From the NCBI RefSeq assembly GCF_022869165.1, contig NZ_CP094929.1:868001-932000 (forward strand): a DNA stretch of 64,000 nt. Direction: 5' to 3'. The notes below the pieces were generated by a model. The model was not told the origin of the DNA and did not search any database. It worked only from the letters and a program-made list of their open reading frames with translations. A program made the translations under genes and the position numbers. The DNA is from Sphaerochaeta associata (lineage in GTDB: Bacteria > Spirochaetota > Spirochaetia > Sphaerochaetales > Sphaerochaetaceae). Of this stretch, positions 1-8,713 are shown one piece after another. Numbering within the stretch: the stretch's first letter is position 1; every line of letters starts with the position of its first letter.

Positions 1-369
1 AGTACCACCGCCTACACCAACAAGCAGGACGGGGAGAAGAACAGGTTCGGAGAGGCACTGGTGCTCTCGATTCTGAAAGTGCTTTTACCTCCACACCGTG
101 ACAACATGCTTGCTGCTGACTTTCTGGTGCACCGTATTGGAACGAGGGGGGCCTTCTCCTGGGTGGCGGTAAGGCCTGATACGCTCATCGATGCAGAGAA
201 TCCCAGTGAGTATGAACTCTTTTCTCACACCAACCGAAGTCCTGTCTTCAATGCAGGAAAAACCAGCAGGATCAATGTAGCCGCCTGTATGGCGGAGCTC
301 TTGACCGATGAGCAATTGTGGGAGCAGTGGAAGTACAAGACGCCGGTGCTCTATAATAAGCTTGGCTAG
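1..369 (+). CDS. NAD(P)-binding oxidoreductase/epimerase-like protein, C-terminal part (cut by window start)
   Basis: The frame is open from base 1 and stops at 367-369, so only the last 122 residues are present. It begins STTAYTNKQDGEKNRFGEA and contains the segment WVAVRPDTLIDAENPSEYE, followed by a conserved-looking tail with NAGKTSRINVAACMAELL. That arrangement resembles atypical short-chain dehydrogenases (NAD(P)H-binding, NmrA/epimerase type): 'VRP..L.D' after the substrate strand, then a helix lining the active site. The nucleotide-binding GxxGxxG end lies outside the window. The substrate cannot be told. The next gene starts 16 bases downstream on the same strand, so the two may be co-transcribed. 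Confidence 0.6.
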   Translation, partial: STTAYTNKQDGEKNRFGEALVLSILKVLLPPHRDNMLAADFLVHRIGTRGAFSWVAVRPDTLIDAENPSEYELFSHTNRSPVFNAGKTSRINVAACMAELLTDEQLWEQWKYKTPVLYNKLG

Positions 370-385
370 AGGGGGAATTACAGCG

Positions 386-976
386 ATGGGAAACACTACA
401 AAGCGTACCAAGAGTGAGGGAAGTGCGAAATCCTACCCCCTCAGCGGCGTGCAGGCGTTGCAGGTTCTGAGCATGTTGAAGCAGAGGCATCCTGAGCTTG
501 AGAGTGAGATTTCTGAGCTCTCTTCTCGTGTGTTCAACGATATTTGCACCGAGGATGTTGCACAAGAGGTGTATTCCGCACTCAACTCCCTGGAAGCTCA
601 TGATTGCTGGGAAGCGTCTGGCAGGCAGTGGGGTGGAGGGTATCGTGATGAGTATGAGGTTGCAGATGAAATGGTCAGTGAAGCCTTTTCCCCCTTTCTG
701 TTTCAAATCAATACGTTTCATACCACCGGTGAATTTGCTTCAGAGTTGGCATACATTCAGGGCGTATTGATGGGCCTTTACCGGTTTCAAAAGGAAGCAA
801 CCACCGACTTCAGCGACTATACCGAAGACTATCCTGAATCGTTTGCGACGGATATCCTCGGCGATTGGTGCAAGCGTCATCCGGATGACAGTTCGTCTCG
901 GGAGCTGCTGCGTGTCTTTCTCAGCGACCAATGTCCCGATTGGGCTAAAGTCCTGCAAGCCATTCTCGCAAGGTGA
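386..976 (+). CDS. Hypothetical protein (196 aa)
   Basis: I chose the ATG at 386 because GAGGGGG lies just upstream (368-375). An in-frame upstream start at 308 would overlap the preceding gene. The product is soluble, acidic and predicted mostly helical, with no signal peptide or membrane segment. The centre carries a run rich in Glu, Tyr and Asp (GYRDEYEVADEM, about residues 84-95). The pattern of helices, for example FASELAYIQGVLMGLYRF, recalls helical-repeat regions seen near SWIM/SNF2-type proteins, but I recognise no family. It is convergent with the 615-residue gene on the other strand, 61 bases away, with no obvious terminator between them. Confidence 0.6.
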   Translation: MGNTTKRTKSEGSAKSYPLSGVQALQVLSMLKQRHPELESEISELSSRVFNDICTEDVAQEVYSALNSLEAHDCWEASGRQWGGGYRDEYEVADEMVSEAFSPFLFQINTFHTTGEFASELAYIQGVLMGLYRFQKEATTDFSDYTEDYPESFATDILGDWCKRHPDDSSSRELLRVFLSDQCPDWAKVLQAILAR

Positions 977-1037
977 TCGGCTTCATGCTAGCGGAGTTCG
1001 GTCCGAAGATAATGAAAGAAATATGATGTACAGACCA

Positions 1038-2885
1038 CTACAGCGTATTCAAATACCCATGTTCCATCAGGAGCTTTTGGAACGCTTTCTGGTTTCCTTT
1101 TCTCACCACCACTTTGTTGTCTTCAGCCCTGATCAACAGCTTCTTGAACGCCGGATCGGTGGCGAACATTCTCCGTATCTCAGGATCGTCGGGAAAGGTG
1201 TAGAGCAAGACCTGCTCCCCATGGCAGAACAACGTGGAACGTTTCTCAAGTGATGCAAAGAACTGCTTCCATCGATCAGAAGGATCCGGGTCGATGATCA
1301 GTTTGAATTTATCTATGCGGCTGACGATATCGGAGGAGGAAGAGCAACCTCTGATGAAAGAAGCCTCGGTAATCCTGAACCGTTCAACACCCAAGGGGAT
1401 ACCGATCTGTTCAAGGAACAACCTGCGCTCCAAGGACTTTCCCTTGAAGGTGACCAGCAATAGTTCCTTGTCGGTGATGGTCTCGAATACCTGCTTTTTG
1501 GGCTGGGGACGCTGCTCGACCATATTCATGCACCATGCTCCAAACTCAGTCAACCTGACACTGTCCAAGGCTTCATAGGGGGTGAGCGGGTGGAGTTTCT
1601 CATTCTTGGTGAGCAGGAGTGGCGGCTGTGTTTCCGTAATTTCGAGGATGCCCAGGGATGCAAGGAGATAGAGATAGGCGTTGAACAGCGGCCGTTCGAA
1701 CAAAGGTCTTTGCAATACCGTCGTTGGACGGAAACCCTTGTCGTCGTAAGACCCATACTCAGCGAATGGAAACTGAATTTTCTGTCCGCGGATGGATAGT
1801 GCAGTGTCCAGGACGTCCTCGTTGAAAAAACGCATGCGAAAGCCACGAACGGTGAATAATTGGAAGAGCTCTTCAACACTATACCAGCCATCATCCGGCT
1901 TCAAGCATGTAAGCATGTTCACCATCCCTTTTCGTGAAGCAAAGTCGATGGCAACTGAATGGGCGTAGTTCCAGTTAAGGCTGCATTGGTCAACCAGGGA
2001 GCAATACTCGAAGTAATCACTGAATATGAAGCCAGACATGGACGGGGCTTTAAAGAACATTCGTTGTACCAAGGCTTTAATCGTCGCCATGGAATCTTCG
2101 GGTCTTTTCAGTTTGCCTGTTTCAAAGGCAAGAACAAACTTGGCAAGCAACACCAAGGGGTCGAGATTATACGCCGATGAAAGAGGGAAGGGAGGGAGCC
2201 CGCACAATGACCGCAGGTCCTTGATCTGTACTTTTAACAACCCTTTTCTGATGATGGTTTTTGTATCCCGCTCCTTAAGAAGTGGGATCATCGACTCAAT
2301 GAACAAGGGAAATACTTCGTGTATCTGGGCTTGGACACTGTATACCTCACCTCCTGCGCTCGGTGAAGGTTGGGGAGTGTAGTCCTCTTCCTTGTATAAA
2401 AATGGTCTAAAATGGTTTACGAAAAACTCCTCAAGCTGCAGGACATTCTTGCTGCGGATAGTAAACAGCCCAAGGCGCAATGTTGGATTGAGTGTGTAAC
2501 GGTCCAGATAGTAATAGTGGTAGCGGTTGGTGTCTTCAATGATAAGATTCTCATCCACCGACCAATCCTGGCTTCGGATATCGATGAATGGGTTCAGGCA
2601 CCCTGCCTTGATCAGCTTCTGCAGGTAGATAGGCAGGCTGGTAAAGAATGCATCAAATGCTTCTTGCGTGGCAAAGTCAAGTGATTGGGCAAAATGGTCG
2701 CATTGTTCCGACTTGTAACTTATCTTCTGGGCCTTCCCTATGAGACACCTTTGGAAGGTGGATAGCTCCTCTTGTGTGAATCGATTCAATGCAATTGAAA
2801 TGGTTTTGGCTGTTGCCGAAAGTTTGACTTTGGGTGTCAGGTCCAATTCCAATCCGTAGTGAACACTTTGTTTTTTTGCTGCCAT
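1038..2885 (-). CDS. Conserved hypothetical protein, partner of SNF2 helicase (615 aa)
   Basis: This gene begins only 3 bases after the stop of the SNF2 helicase gene, so the two are almost certainly one operon. The protein has a basic N-terminus, no signal peptide and no membrane segments. It has long alternating helical and strand stretches and a middle part that looks like winged-helix repeats (for example GWYSVEELFQLFTVRGFRM). The C-terminal 150 residues include LIIDPDPSDRWKQFFASLEK and a basic end. I recognise no catalytic motif. The tight coupling suggests a DNA-binding or substrate-recognition partner of the ATPase. That role is inferred from position only. Confidence 0.65.
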   Translation of the reverse strand: MAAKKQSVHYGLELDLTPKVKLSATAKTISIALNRFTQEELSTFQRCLIGKAQKISYKSEQCDHFAQSLDFATQEAFDAFFTSLPIYLQKLIKAGCLNPFIDIRSQDWSVDENLIIEDTNRYHYYYLDRYTLNPTLRLGLFTIRSKNVLQLEEFFVNHFRPFLYKEEDYTPQPSPSAGGEVYSVQAQIHEVFPLFIESMIPLLKERDTKTIIRKGLLKVQIKDLRSLCGLPPFPLSSAYNLDPLVLLAKFVLAFETGKLKRPEDSMATIKALVQRMFFKAPSMSGFIFSDYFEYCSLVDQCSLNWNYAHSVAIDFASRKGMVNMLTCLKPDDGWYSVEELFQLFTVRGFRMRFFNEDVLDTALSIRGQKIQFPFAEYGSYDDKGFRPTTVLQRPLFERPLFNAYLYLLASLGILEITETQPPLLLTKNEKLHPLTPYEALDSVRLTEFGAWCMNMVEQRPQPKKQVFETITDKELLLVTFKGKSLERRLFLEQIGIPLGVERFRITEASFIRGCSSSSDIVSRIDKFKLIIDPDPSDRWKQFFASLEKRSTLFCHGEQVLLYTFPDDPEIRRMFATDPAFKKLLIRAEDNKVVVRKGNQKAFQKLLMEHGYLNTL

Positions 2886-2888
2886 TAC

Positions 2889-5699
2889 TTACCCCAACAA
2901 CTGTTCGATGTCCTCTTCGGACAACGCCTTGACTGCATTAGAATCGGAGGCAAGCAATGAGGATGCAAGATCCGCTTTTCTCTGTTGCAATTCCAAGATT
3001 TTCTCTTCGATGGTGTCCTTGGCTATCATGCGGTAGCAGAACACCGGATTCACCTGACCGATTCTATGCGTCCGGTCTATGGCTTGGTTCTCCGCCGCCC
3101 TGTTCCACCAGGGATCGACGATGAAGACGTAGTCAGCGGCAGTGAGGTTCAGCCCAAGGCCTCCTGTTTTCAAGGTCATCACAAAGACTCCGATCGACGG
3201 GTCGTTTTGGAAGCGCTGGACCAACGATTGTCGGTCGACGGTGGCTCCTGTCATGACCAGATGCTCAATCCCGATCGAGGTGAGGTCTTCGCTGATCAGT
3301 TCAATGGTCGCCAGGAAGTTGGTGAAAATCAGGCATTTATGACCCTCTTCCACCAATGAGGCGATAACATCCTTGCAGTAGGCCCGTTTGGCCGAAATTC
3401 CAGGATACGCTCCATCGGCTTCAGGCACCGATGCCAAGCGACGCAGCTCGGTGAGCGCCTGAAGGATCATGAAGGTGTTCTTGGCGATGCCTCCCTGTGA
3501 GATGGCATCCTTGACCCTCTCTTTCAACTCCTCTCTTCGCTTGTTGTACACGGCCATATGCTGACTGTCCAGTTCGATGTACGCAGTTTGTTCGGTCTTT
3601 TCAGGCAGATCCTTGAGGACGTCCTTCTTTACTCGTCTGAGCATGAATGGGTAGAGTCTTGTCTTCAAATCCTTGAGGGCATCGGGATCTTGATTTTCCT
3701 GGATGGGTTTCATATACGTCTGCAGGAATTCCTGTTGACTGGAGAAAAACAGAGGGTTGAGAAAGTGAAAGAGGCTGTACAACTCGGACAAGCCATTCTC
3801 AATGGGGGTTCCACTGAGGGCCAGGCGGTGTTCTGCTTTCAGAGAGAGCACTGCGCTGGTTGTCTTGGTCTCCAGGTTCTTGATGGTCTGCGATTCATCG
3901 AGAATGATGTAAAAGAAATGCTTCTTGGCAAGGTCCTCGCTGTCATTTCTGATGGTGGCATAGCTGGAAAGGATGATTTGCGTCTTAGGGTCCTCAAGTT
4001 GGGATACCTGCCTTGTCGGTCCGTAATAGAGCGTACAGGCAAGTTCAGGTGCAAATCGATTAAGTTCGTTCTGCCAGTTGTAAATCAGCGAACGCGGTAC
4101 CAGGATGAGAGTAGGAGCATGGGAGGCCTTGTGATAGAGCTTTCTGAGCAATGCAATTACCTGCACCGTTTTCCCAAGGCCCATTTCGTCGGCCAAGCAG
4201 GCCCCCATGTGATGCTTCTGTAGATACTCCATCCATTGGACGCCGTAGTGTTGATAGGGCCTAAGGGTTCCTTCCGCCAATTCATACGCTTCGGGTTTTT
4301 CACCCAATGCATTGTATCCTTGGTAGAATGTCCGAACACGGTCAGCTCCTTCTCCGTGAATGGATAGTTCTGCTTCCTTTTCCAAAGCGGGAATGTCGAA
4401 GAACGAGACACGCACGGTCTCCTTCTGCTTGGACTGCTGGTGAACCAGTCGTTCAAAGCGTTTGAGCTTTCGCATGTCCGGATATACGCGAGATCCGTCA
4501 CTGAGGGTTATGAAGCCGCTTTTTCGATACTCGGACAGAAAACGGGTGAAGGAGAAGGTTTCCTGTTCCACCGAGATGCTGGCATCGCCTTCAAAATAGT
4601 CGATGCCGCTTCCGAGGGAGAGTTTCAGTGTTGGTTTGGAGAATTTGACTTTGTACTTGCTCAATATGGAGGCTTGGAAGAGTGAGAATTTGGAGATGAG
4701 CTCTCCCATGTGCAGTGATAGGAACTTCTGGGCAAAATCGCCTTCCAGGATGAAATGCCGTTCTTCCTCGAATACCGCACTCTTTGTTTCCTTTCCCATG
4801 GTTGCGAGTATGGCCCGAAACTCTTCTGCAGGATCGCGGGGATACACCACCTCTGAAAGTGTCAAGCGCCTTTCGGTCTCATCGATGTGGACGACCTTGA
4901 TGATATCCTGTTCTTCAAAAAAACCAGGTGGATACGATTCGAGGTGGATGATCGGAAGAATGTGCAGGTATCCGTAGGCATCTATCTCCTTGAAGAACAA
5001 GCTTGCACTTGCCTCGATGGGGTGGCTGTTCTGGATTGTATACCCCTCATAGGCGAGGGTGATGGTGGGAAATTTGGAGAGAACCAGGGAGAGATAGGCT
5101 TGGAGATCGGAGGATTTCATATCGGCATTCAGTAAGCTCCACTCATGCCAATAGGGACCCAGATCCTCACAATGATAGACTTGATTGCCAAGCACGACGT
5201 GCTCGCATGAGATTGGATGGATTGCCGTCTGCAGGGGGCTCTGTTCGGAAAGAAGAATTCTGGGGCTTGCAATTATCCAATTCTCCTTGGGGGAGGTGAG
5301 CAACAGTTGTACACGTGCTTCCTCATTCTCTGCCTGCAGGATGTGGTTGGTCTCATCAAGCAATAGACGGGAGCGGACGGCGAGCTCCATGAGCCTGGGG
5401 CCGGGGTCGTGCACGGTGATACCGACTTCATCTTGATACAGGGCATCCCAACGAAGATACTTCTGCTCTTTCTGATGCATGAGGGAGAACTCCCTCAGAG
5501 CATTGCGAATGACTCCGGTGTAGCGGTGGTAATCGGGTTCACAGGCATTTGCCTTGGAATCTTTGAGTTGCAATGCCCAACTCTCTTGTTCCTTCACCAG
5601 ATGGAAAAAGAACGATCCGCTTGATTGTTTCTCTTGTTGGGATGGTATTCCCGCTGGGGTCTTCCTTGGTCTGCCGCGCTTGGGTTCTGTCTCTGCCAT
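2889..5699 (-). CDS. SNF2-family ATPase/helicase (936 aa)
   Basis: This is a double-stranded-DNA translocase of the Swi2/Snf2 family. The C-terminal half has the full set of motifs: I/Walker A DEMGLGKT (about residue 506), LVPRSLIYNW (Ia), DESQ (motif II, about 602), SGTPIENG (motif III, about 632), TLKTGGLGLNLTAADYVF (motif V) and DRTHRIGQ (motif VI, about 878). The N-terminus has an AT-hook-like KRGRPRKTP at residues 7-15, which would bind AT-rich minor grooves. Residues about 40-450 are an unclassified substrate or nucleic-acid-binding region. No nuclease domain is evident. It is followed 3 bases later by the 615-residue partner and diverges from the acyltransferase gene. The cellular role is unknown; repair, transcription recycling or anti-invader functions all fit. 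Confidence 0.92.
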   Translation of the reverse strand: MAETEPKRGRPRKTPAGIPSQQEKQSSGSFFFHLVKEQESWALQLKDSKANACEPDYHRYTGVIRNALREFSLMHQKEQKYLRWDALYQDEVGITVHDPGPRLMELAVRSRLLLDETNHILQAENEEARVQLLLTSPKENWIIASPRILLSEQSPLQTAIHPISCEHVVLGNQVYHCEDLGPYWHEWSLLNADMKSSDLQAYLSLVLSKFPTITLAYEGYTIQNSHPIEASASLFFKEIDAYGYLHILPIIHLESYPPGFFEEQDIIKVVHIDETERRLTLSEVVYPRDPAEEFRAILATMGKETKSAVFEEERHFILEGDFAQKFLSLHMGELISKFSLFQASILSKYKVKFSKPTLKLSLGSGIDYFEGDASISVEQETFSFTRFLSEYRKSGFITLSDGSRVYPDMRKLKRFERLVHQQSKQKETVRVSFFDIPALEKEAELSIHGEGADRVRTFYQGYNALGEKPEAYELAEGTLRPYQHYGVQWMEYLQKHHMGACLADEMGLGKTVQVIALLRKLYHKASHAPTLILVPRSLIYNWQNELNRFAPELACTLYYGPTRQVSQLEDPKTQIILSSYATIRNDSEDLAKKHFFYIILDESQTIKNLETKTTSAVLSLKAEHRLALSGTPIENGLSELYSLFHFLNPLFFSSQQEFLQTYMKPIQENQDPDALKDLKTRLYPFMLRRVKKDVLKDLPEKTEQTAYIELDSQHMAVYNKRREELKERVKDAISQGGIAKNTFMILQALTELRRLASVPEADGAYPGISAKRAYCKDVIASLVEEGHKCLIFTNFLATIELISEDLTSIGIEHLVMTGATVDRQSLVQRFQNDPSIGVFVMTLKTGGLGLNLTAADYVFIVDPWWNRAAENQAIDRTHRIGQVNPVFCYRMIAKDTIEEKILELQQRKADLASSLLASDSNAVKALSEEDIEQLLG

Positions 5700-5861
5700 A
5701 GTCCTTGATTATGCATACGTTGGAAAAGGCATGCAAGGTGAAAGCCCCAGCTGGAGCTGCTTTCCCACCAAGGAAAGAATTGCCACCGACGCAGTGACCA
5801 GGCTGGCTGATAATGAGAGTCTCTATGGTTGTACTTGGGATATTCTCAAAGGTTTTAGATT

Positions 5862-7025
5862 ATGTCATTATATGGTATGGAGAAAACACGTCAGTACTGG
5901 GCAGACTGGATGAGAGTCTCAATTATTCTCACTCTGATCGTATACCATACGTCTTTGACCTTCAGTGCCTTGGGAAGTACCTATATATACCGTGAGATTG
6001 ACAGCCCTACTGTAATCCCATTCCTACTCTTGACAGCTCCATTGGACAACTTTTTCATGGCAGCTTTGTTTTTCTTGGCAGGCTACGCAGCGTTCTTCGC
6101 ATTGAAAAAGAGAACAGCGAGCGAGTTTGTACAAGAGAGGGATGTTCGATTAATGATTCCCGTTGGATTCGTCACGGCGCTTCTTATCCCATTCCAAGTG
6201 TATTTCAAGTATCTGCAAGAAGGTTTTACCGGGAACTTTGGCTCTTTTATGAAGACGTATTTCCCTTCCGGCATATGGGTATATGGTTGGGGCCATCTCT
6301 GGTTTCTCTTCTATCTCTTCGTATTCTCAATGCTCTGCCTTCCGTTGTTCATGTATTGGAAGACACATCCAGGACAATTGCTGAAGATCTCAGCCTTCAT
6401 GACCAAAGGAGTCCATTTTCTCATTCCCCTGACGTTCATCGCCACTATGGATGCCCTGTTGCGCCCATTATTCAACACCGGCAGGTTCATTCTCTGGGGC
6501 GATTGGGCAAACGATGTGCTCTATTTGTCCTTTTTCATCCTAGGGTATGTGTTCTCCTCCGATGAGCGACTTCAGAGAAAAATCTTTGGGTGGCGACTTC
6601 CTGCCTTGTATATTGCCATCCCCTGTCTTCTCGTGATACTGACGTTGTATTACCTCGATGCAACAGAGCGGGTCCAACCGTATTGGCATACATGGCTTTG
6701 GTCTTCAATGAAAGGCATCTATGAGTGTTCCATGATTGTTGCACTTACCGGTTTTTTCCATACATACCTGAATACAGAGACCAAGGCTGTTCGGTACCTG
6801 AGCAAGGCATCTTTTTCTTATTACCTCTGGCATTTTCTGCCTGTGACGGGCATGACGTGGTTTGTCTTGAAGTCCGACTGGCATCCTTATCTTCAATTCC
6901 TGGGGATTGTACTTCCATCGTATCTGTTTATTTTCATTGTCTATGAGTTGGTGAACAGGAGGCTTTTTAAAACGATACGGAAAGTGATGCACCCCTGGTT
7001 TACCACCTCGAGGCAAAGCTCCTGA
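5862..7025 (+). CDS. Acyltransferase 3 family membrane protein (387 aa)
   Basis: This is an integral membrane protein with about ten hydrophobic segments, typical of the acyltransferase-3/OafA-like family, which transfers acyl (often acetyl or succinyl) groups to surface glycans or other exported molecules. The N-terminus carries the family pattern RQYWADWMRVSIILTLIVYH, in which the His near residue 28 is the usual catalytic one. FFMAALFFLAGYAAFFALKKR follows. The start at 5862 has only a weak AAAGG upstream; an in-frame ATG at 5877 is nearly as good. It is divergent from the SNF2 gene. Given the cyclic glucan synthase nearby, modification of periplasmic glucans is one possible role, but this is inference. 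Confidence 0.85.
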   Translation: MSLYGMEKTRQYWADWMRVSIILTLIVYHTSLTFSALGSTYIYREIDSPTVIPFLLLTAPLDNFFMAALFFLAGYAAFFALKKRTASEFVQERDVRLMIPVGFVTALLIPFQVYFKYLQEGFTGNFGSFMKTYFPSGIWVYGWGHLWFLFYLFVFSMLCLPLFMYWKTHPGQLLKISAFMTKGVHFLIPLTFIATMDALLRPLFNTGRFILWGDWANDVLYLSFFILGYVFSSDERLQRKIFGWRLPALYIAIPCLLVILTLYYLDATERVQPYWHTWLWSSMKGIYECSMIVALTGFFHTYLNTETKAVRYLSKASFSYYLWHFLPVTGMTWFVLKSDWHPYLQFLGIVLPSYLFIFIVYELVNRRLFKTIRKVMHPWFTTSRQSS

Positions 7026-7046
7026 CCTCTGATGCCGTGAGCTGCG

Positions 7047-7489
7047 TCACAGTATGTCCTTCGTTTCTTCGGCAAGCCGGCTGAGAAATGCACGCATGAA
7101 GGAGCTCCGTTCTTCAATTATCAGCTTTGTGCCATCCAAGCAGATGTGCTGTTTGATTTTTTCCATTCTTGCTGTGGTGGAGTCATATGCTTTTCTCTTT
7201 GCTTCCGTTGTGATGGTTGACAATGCATTCGGCGATGTGCTCGATGCGTGCGTGATCCTTAATTGTGTCCTGCAGATAGGCTTTGGCGACTTGTGCCGAC
7301 CTCACTGCATGATCGACTCCTTCCATTTTCCATGCAGCACCCCAATCATGCATCAACACAGCAATATGCACAATTTCGTGATCATAGATTCGTCCCTCAC
7401 TGATTGTCTCAATGATCGCCAACCAACCGCAGGGAGTGATTCAAACCGTATTCTTTGGACAGAGTTTGAATATCGTCAATGATGCCCAT
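7047..7489 (-). pseudogene. Degenerate HD-domain phosphohydrolase
   Basis: Three pieces of one HD-superfamily protein lie in order but in three frames. The N-terminus starts at ATG 7489 (MGIIDDIQTLSKEYGLNHS, with the first metal-binding His) and shifts frame near 7422. The middle carries VHIAVLMHDWG (the HD motif) and NHH, and ends at the stop 7183-7185. The C-terminus (about 7047-7190) encodes EERSSFMRAFLSRLAEE, as in the family tail. The segment that normally carries the later Asp (DADxLD region) is missing. Two frameshifts plus a deletion of roughly 50 codons make this a dead gene. The tail converges on the acyltransferase gene. Confidence 0.75.
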
Positions 7490-7597
7490 CAAATACCTTT
7501 TTCAATATGTAGTGTCTTACACGGTGCAAACAACCCTTGATAGCAAAAGGTTTCTTCGCTGTGCTTGGAGGTTGAGTACTGGTTATAAAAAGAAAAA

Positions 7598-7619
7598 CGG
7601 AGGACAAGTACGTCCTCCG
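7598..7619 (-). terminator. Rho-independent terminator of the outer-membrane barrel gene
   Basis: The arms CGGAGGAC and GTCCTCCG pair perfectly around a 6-base loop. Read on the minus strand, the hairpin is followed by a T-rich run (7584-7597). It lies about 20 bases after the stop of the gene ending at 7640. Confidence 0.92.
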
Positions 7620-7639
7620 CTCCATATTCATGCCTAATA

Positions 7640-8584
7640 TTACAGCAAGAAGTAATGTACTCCAATATACGCATTGGAACTTCCAAGCAATGAAGCCTTG
7701 CTACCGTATAACTCAGCTCCAACATATGCAAACAAATCTTCGGTGAAATAGTATCCGGCCTCTCCACGAGCCATGTAGGAATAATTCAAGCCTGAGCCAT
7801 CGGAAAATCCATTCTGAGTCCAAAGTTTATCGGCGGTAATACTCGCTGAGAATTCGGTAACCAATTTTAGTTTCTCGCTGATATATGCAAGTGATCCCAT
7901 GAATTGGTTGCTTGCCGATACTTCAAAAGTGTCAAACGTAGACGGCATGCTGATGGTGGGGAAACCCAATAGCACATACCCCTGCACCCAAAGATGGTCA
8001 CTCAGCTGTGCTCCAGATTCAAGAATTCCTGATATTCCAACATTCAGGTCTGTGGCAATAGCAGCATCTTCGAACAACTGGCTCACGAAAACCCCGCCAC
8101 CGATATCCACCCCAAGGCGAAGTCCTTTGACTAGATCCCTAAAGTGTTGGTGAACAGTGACTTCCTTGGCTTTGTTGTAGGGATACCAAGTGAAATACGC
8201 ATCGGCTGTTAGGAACGAGCCATACGAATCGTCCTGGCTGCTGGACAGGTAAAGGCCGGTCTGCATGAGTTGGTTTTGCTTTTCATTGAAGCGGAAATCA
8301 AGCCAGCTTGCACCATACGGTCTTACTGCACTGAGCTCGCTTCCAAACTCATATGGTACATAGGTGCTGAGATACGTTCCCCCCGTCAGGTTGTCAGTCG
8401 ATTGCCTGCCAAATAGATACTCAGCATAGGGCTTACCTACATACACAAACTCACTTGGAGTACGTATATCAAGCAGATCACTCACTTCCGCCCACATCCC
8501 CGCACGAAGTATTTGGTCAGCAGCGAACAGGGGACCAGAGACGGCTGCTAAAGCTACGAGTAGGATAATTGCAATTTTCTTCAC
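7640..8584 (-). CDS. Predicted outer-membrane beta-barrel protein (314 aa)
   Basis: I chose the GTG at 8584 because TGGGAGG sits 6 bases upstream and it begins a clear signal peptide (VKKIAIILLVALAAVSGPLFA, cleaved after FAA or FAAD). The mature part alternates short amphipathic strands with turns rich in Gly, Ser, Asn and Tyr. It ends in an aromatic-rich strand finishing IGVHYFLL, consistent with barrel assembly. I know no specific family; it resembles small spirochaete porin-like proteins. It has its own terminator and a 14-base palindrome in its 5-prime leader, so it looks monocistronic and regulated. Confidence 0.75.
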   Translation of the reverse strand: MKKIAIILLVALAAVSGPLFAADQILRAGMWAEVSDLLDIRTPSEFVYVGKPYAEYLFGRQSTDNLTGGTYLSTYVPYEFGSELSAVRPYGASWLDFRFNEKQNQLMQTGLYLSSSQDDSYGSFLTADAYFTWYPYNKAKEVTVHQHFRDLVKGLRLGVDIGGGVFVSQLFEDAAIATDLNVGISGILESGAQLSDHLWVQGYVLLGFPTISMPSTFDTFEVSASNQFMGSLAYISEKLKLVTEFSASITADKLWTQNGFSDGSGLNYSYMARGEAGYYFTEDLFAYVGAELYGSKASLLGSSNAYIGVHYFLL

Positions 8585-8607
8585 AGGAACCTCCCAGGGA
8601 AATTCTC

Positions 8608-8621
8608 TCCATACGTATGGA
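8608..8621. promoter_or_regulatory. Perfect 14-bp palindrome in the leader of the outer-membrane gene
   Basis: TCCATACGTATGGA is a perfect palindrome 24 bases upstream of the GTG start and just upstream of the ribosome-binding site. It could be an operator or a hairpin in the mRNA leader. A second palindrome, TATGAAAGTTTCATA, lies at 8668-8682. Confidence 0.5.
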
Positions 8622-8713
8622 AATCCTAGCACGTCTCGAAGCAAAGCACACGGTAAATATCGGTAATTATGAAAGTTTCATATTCCAATCAGGCTAAACA
8701 TATCCTCGACACT

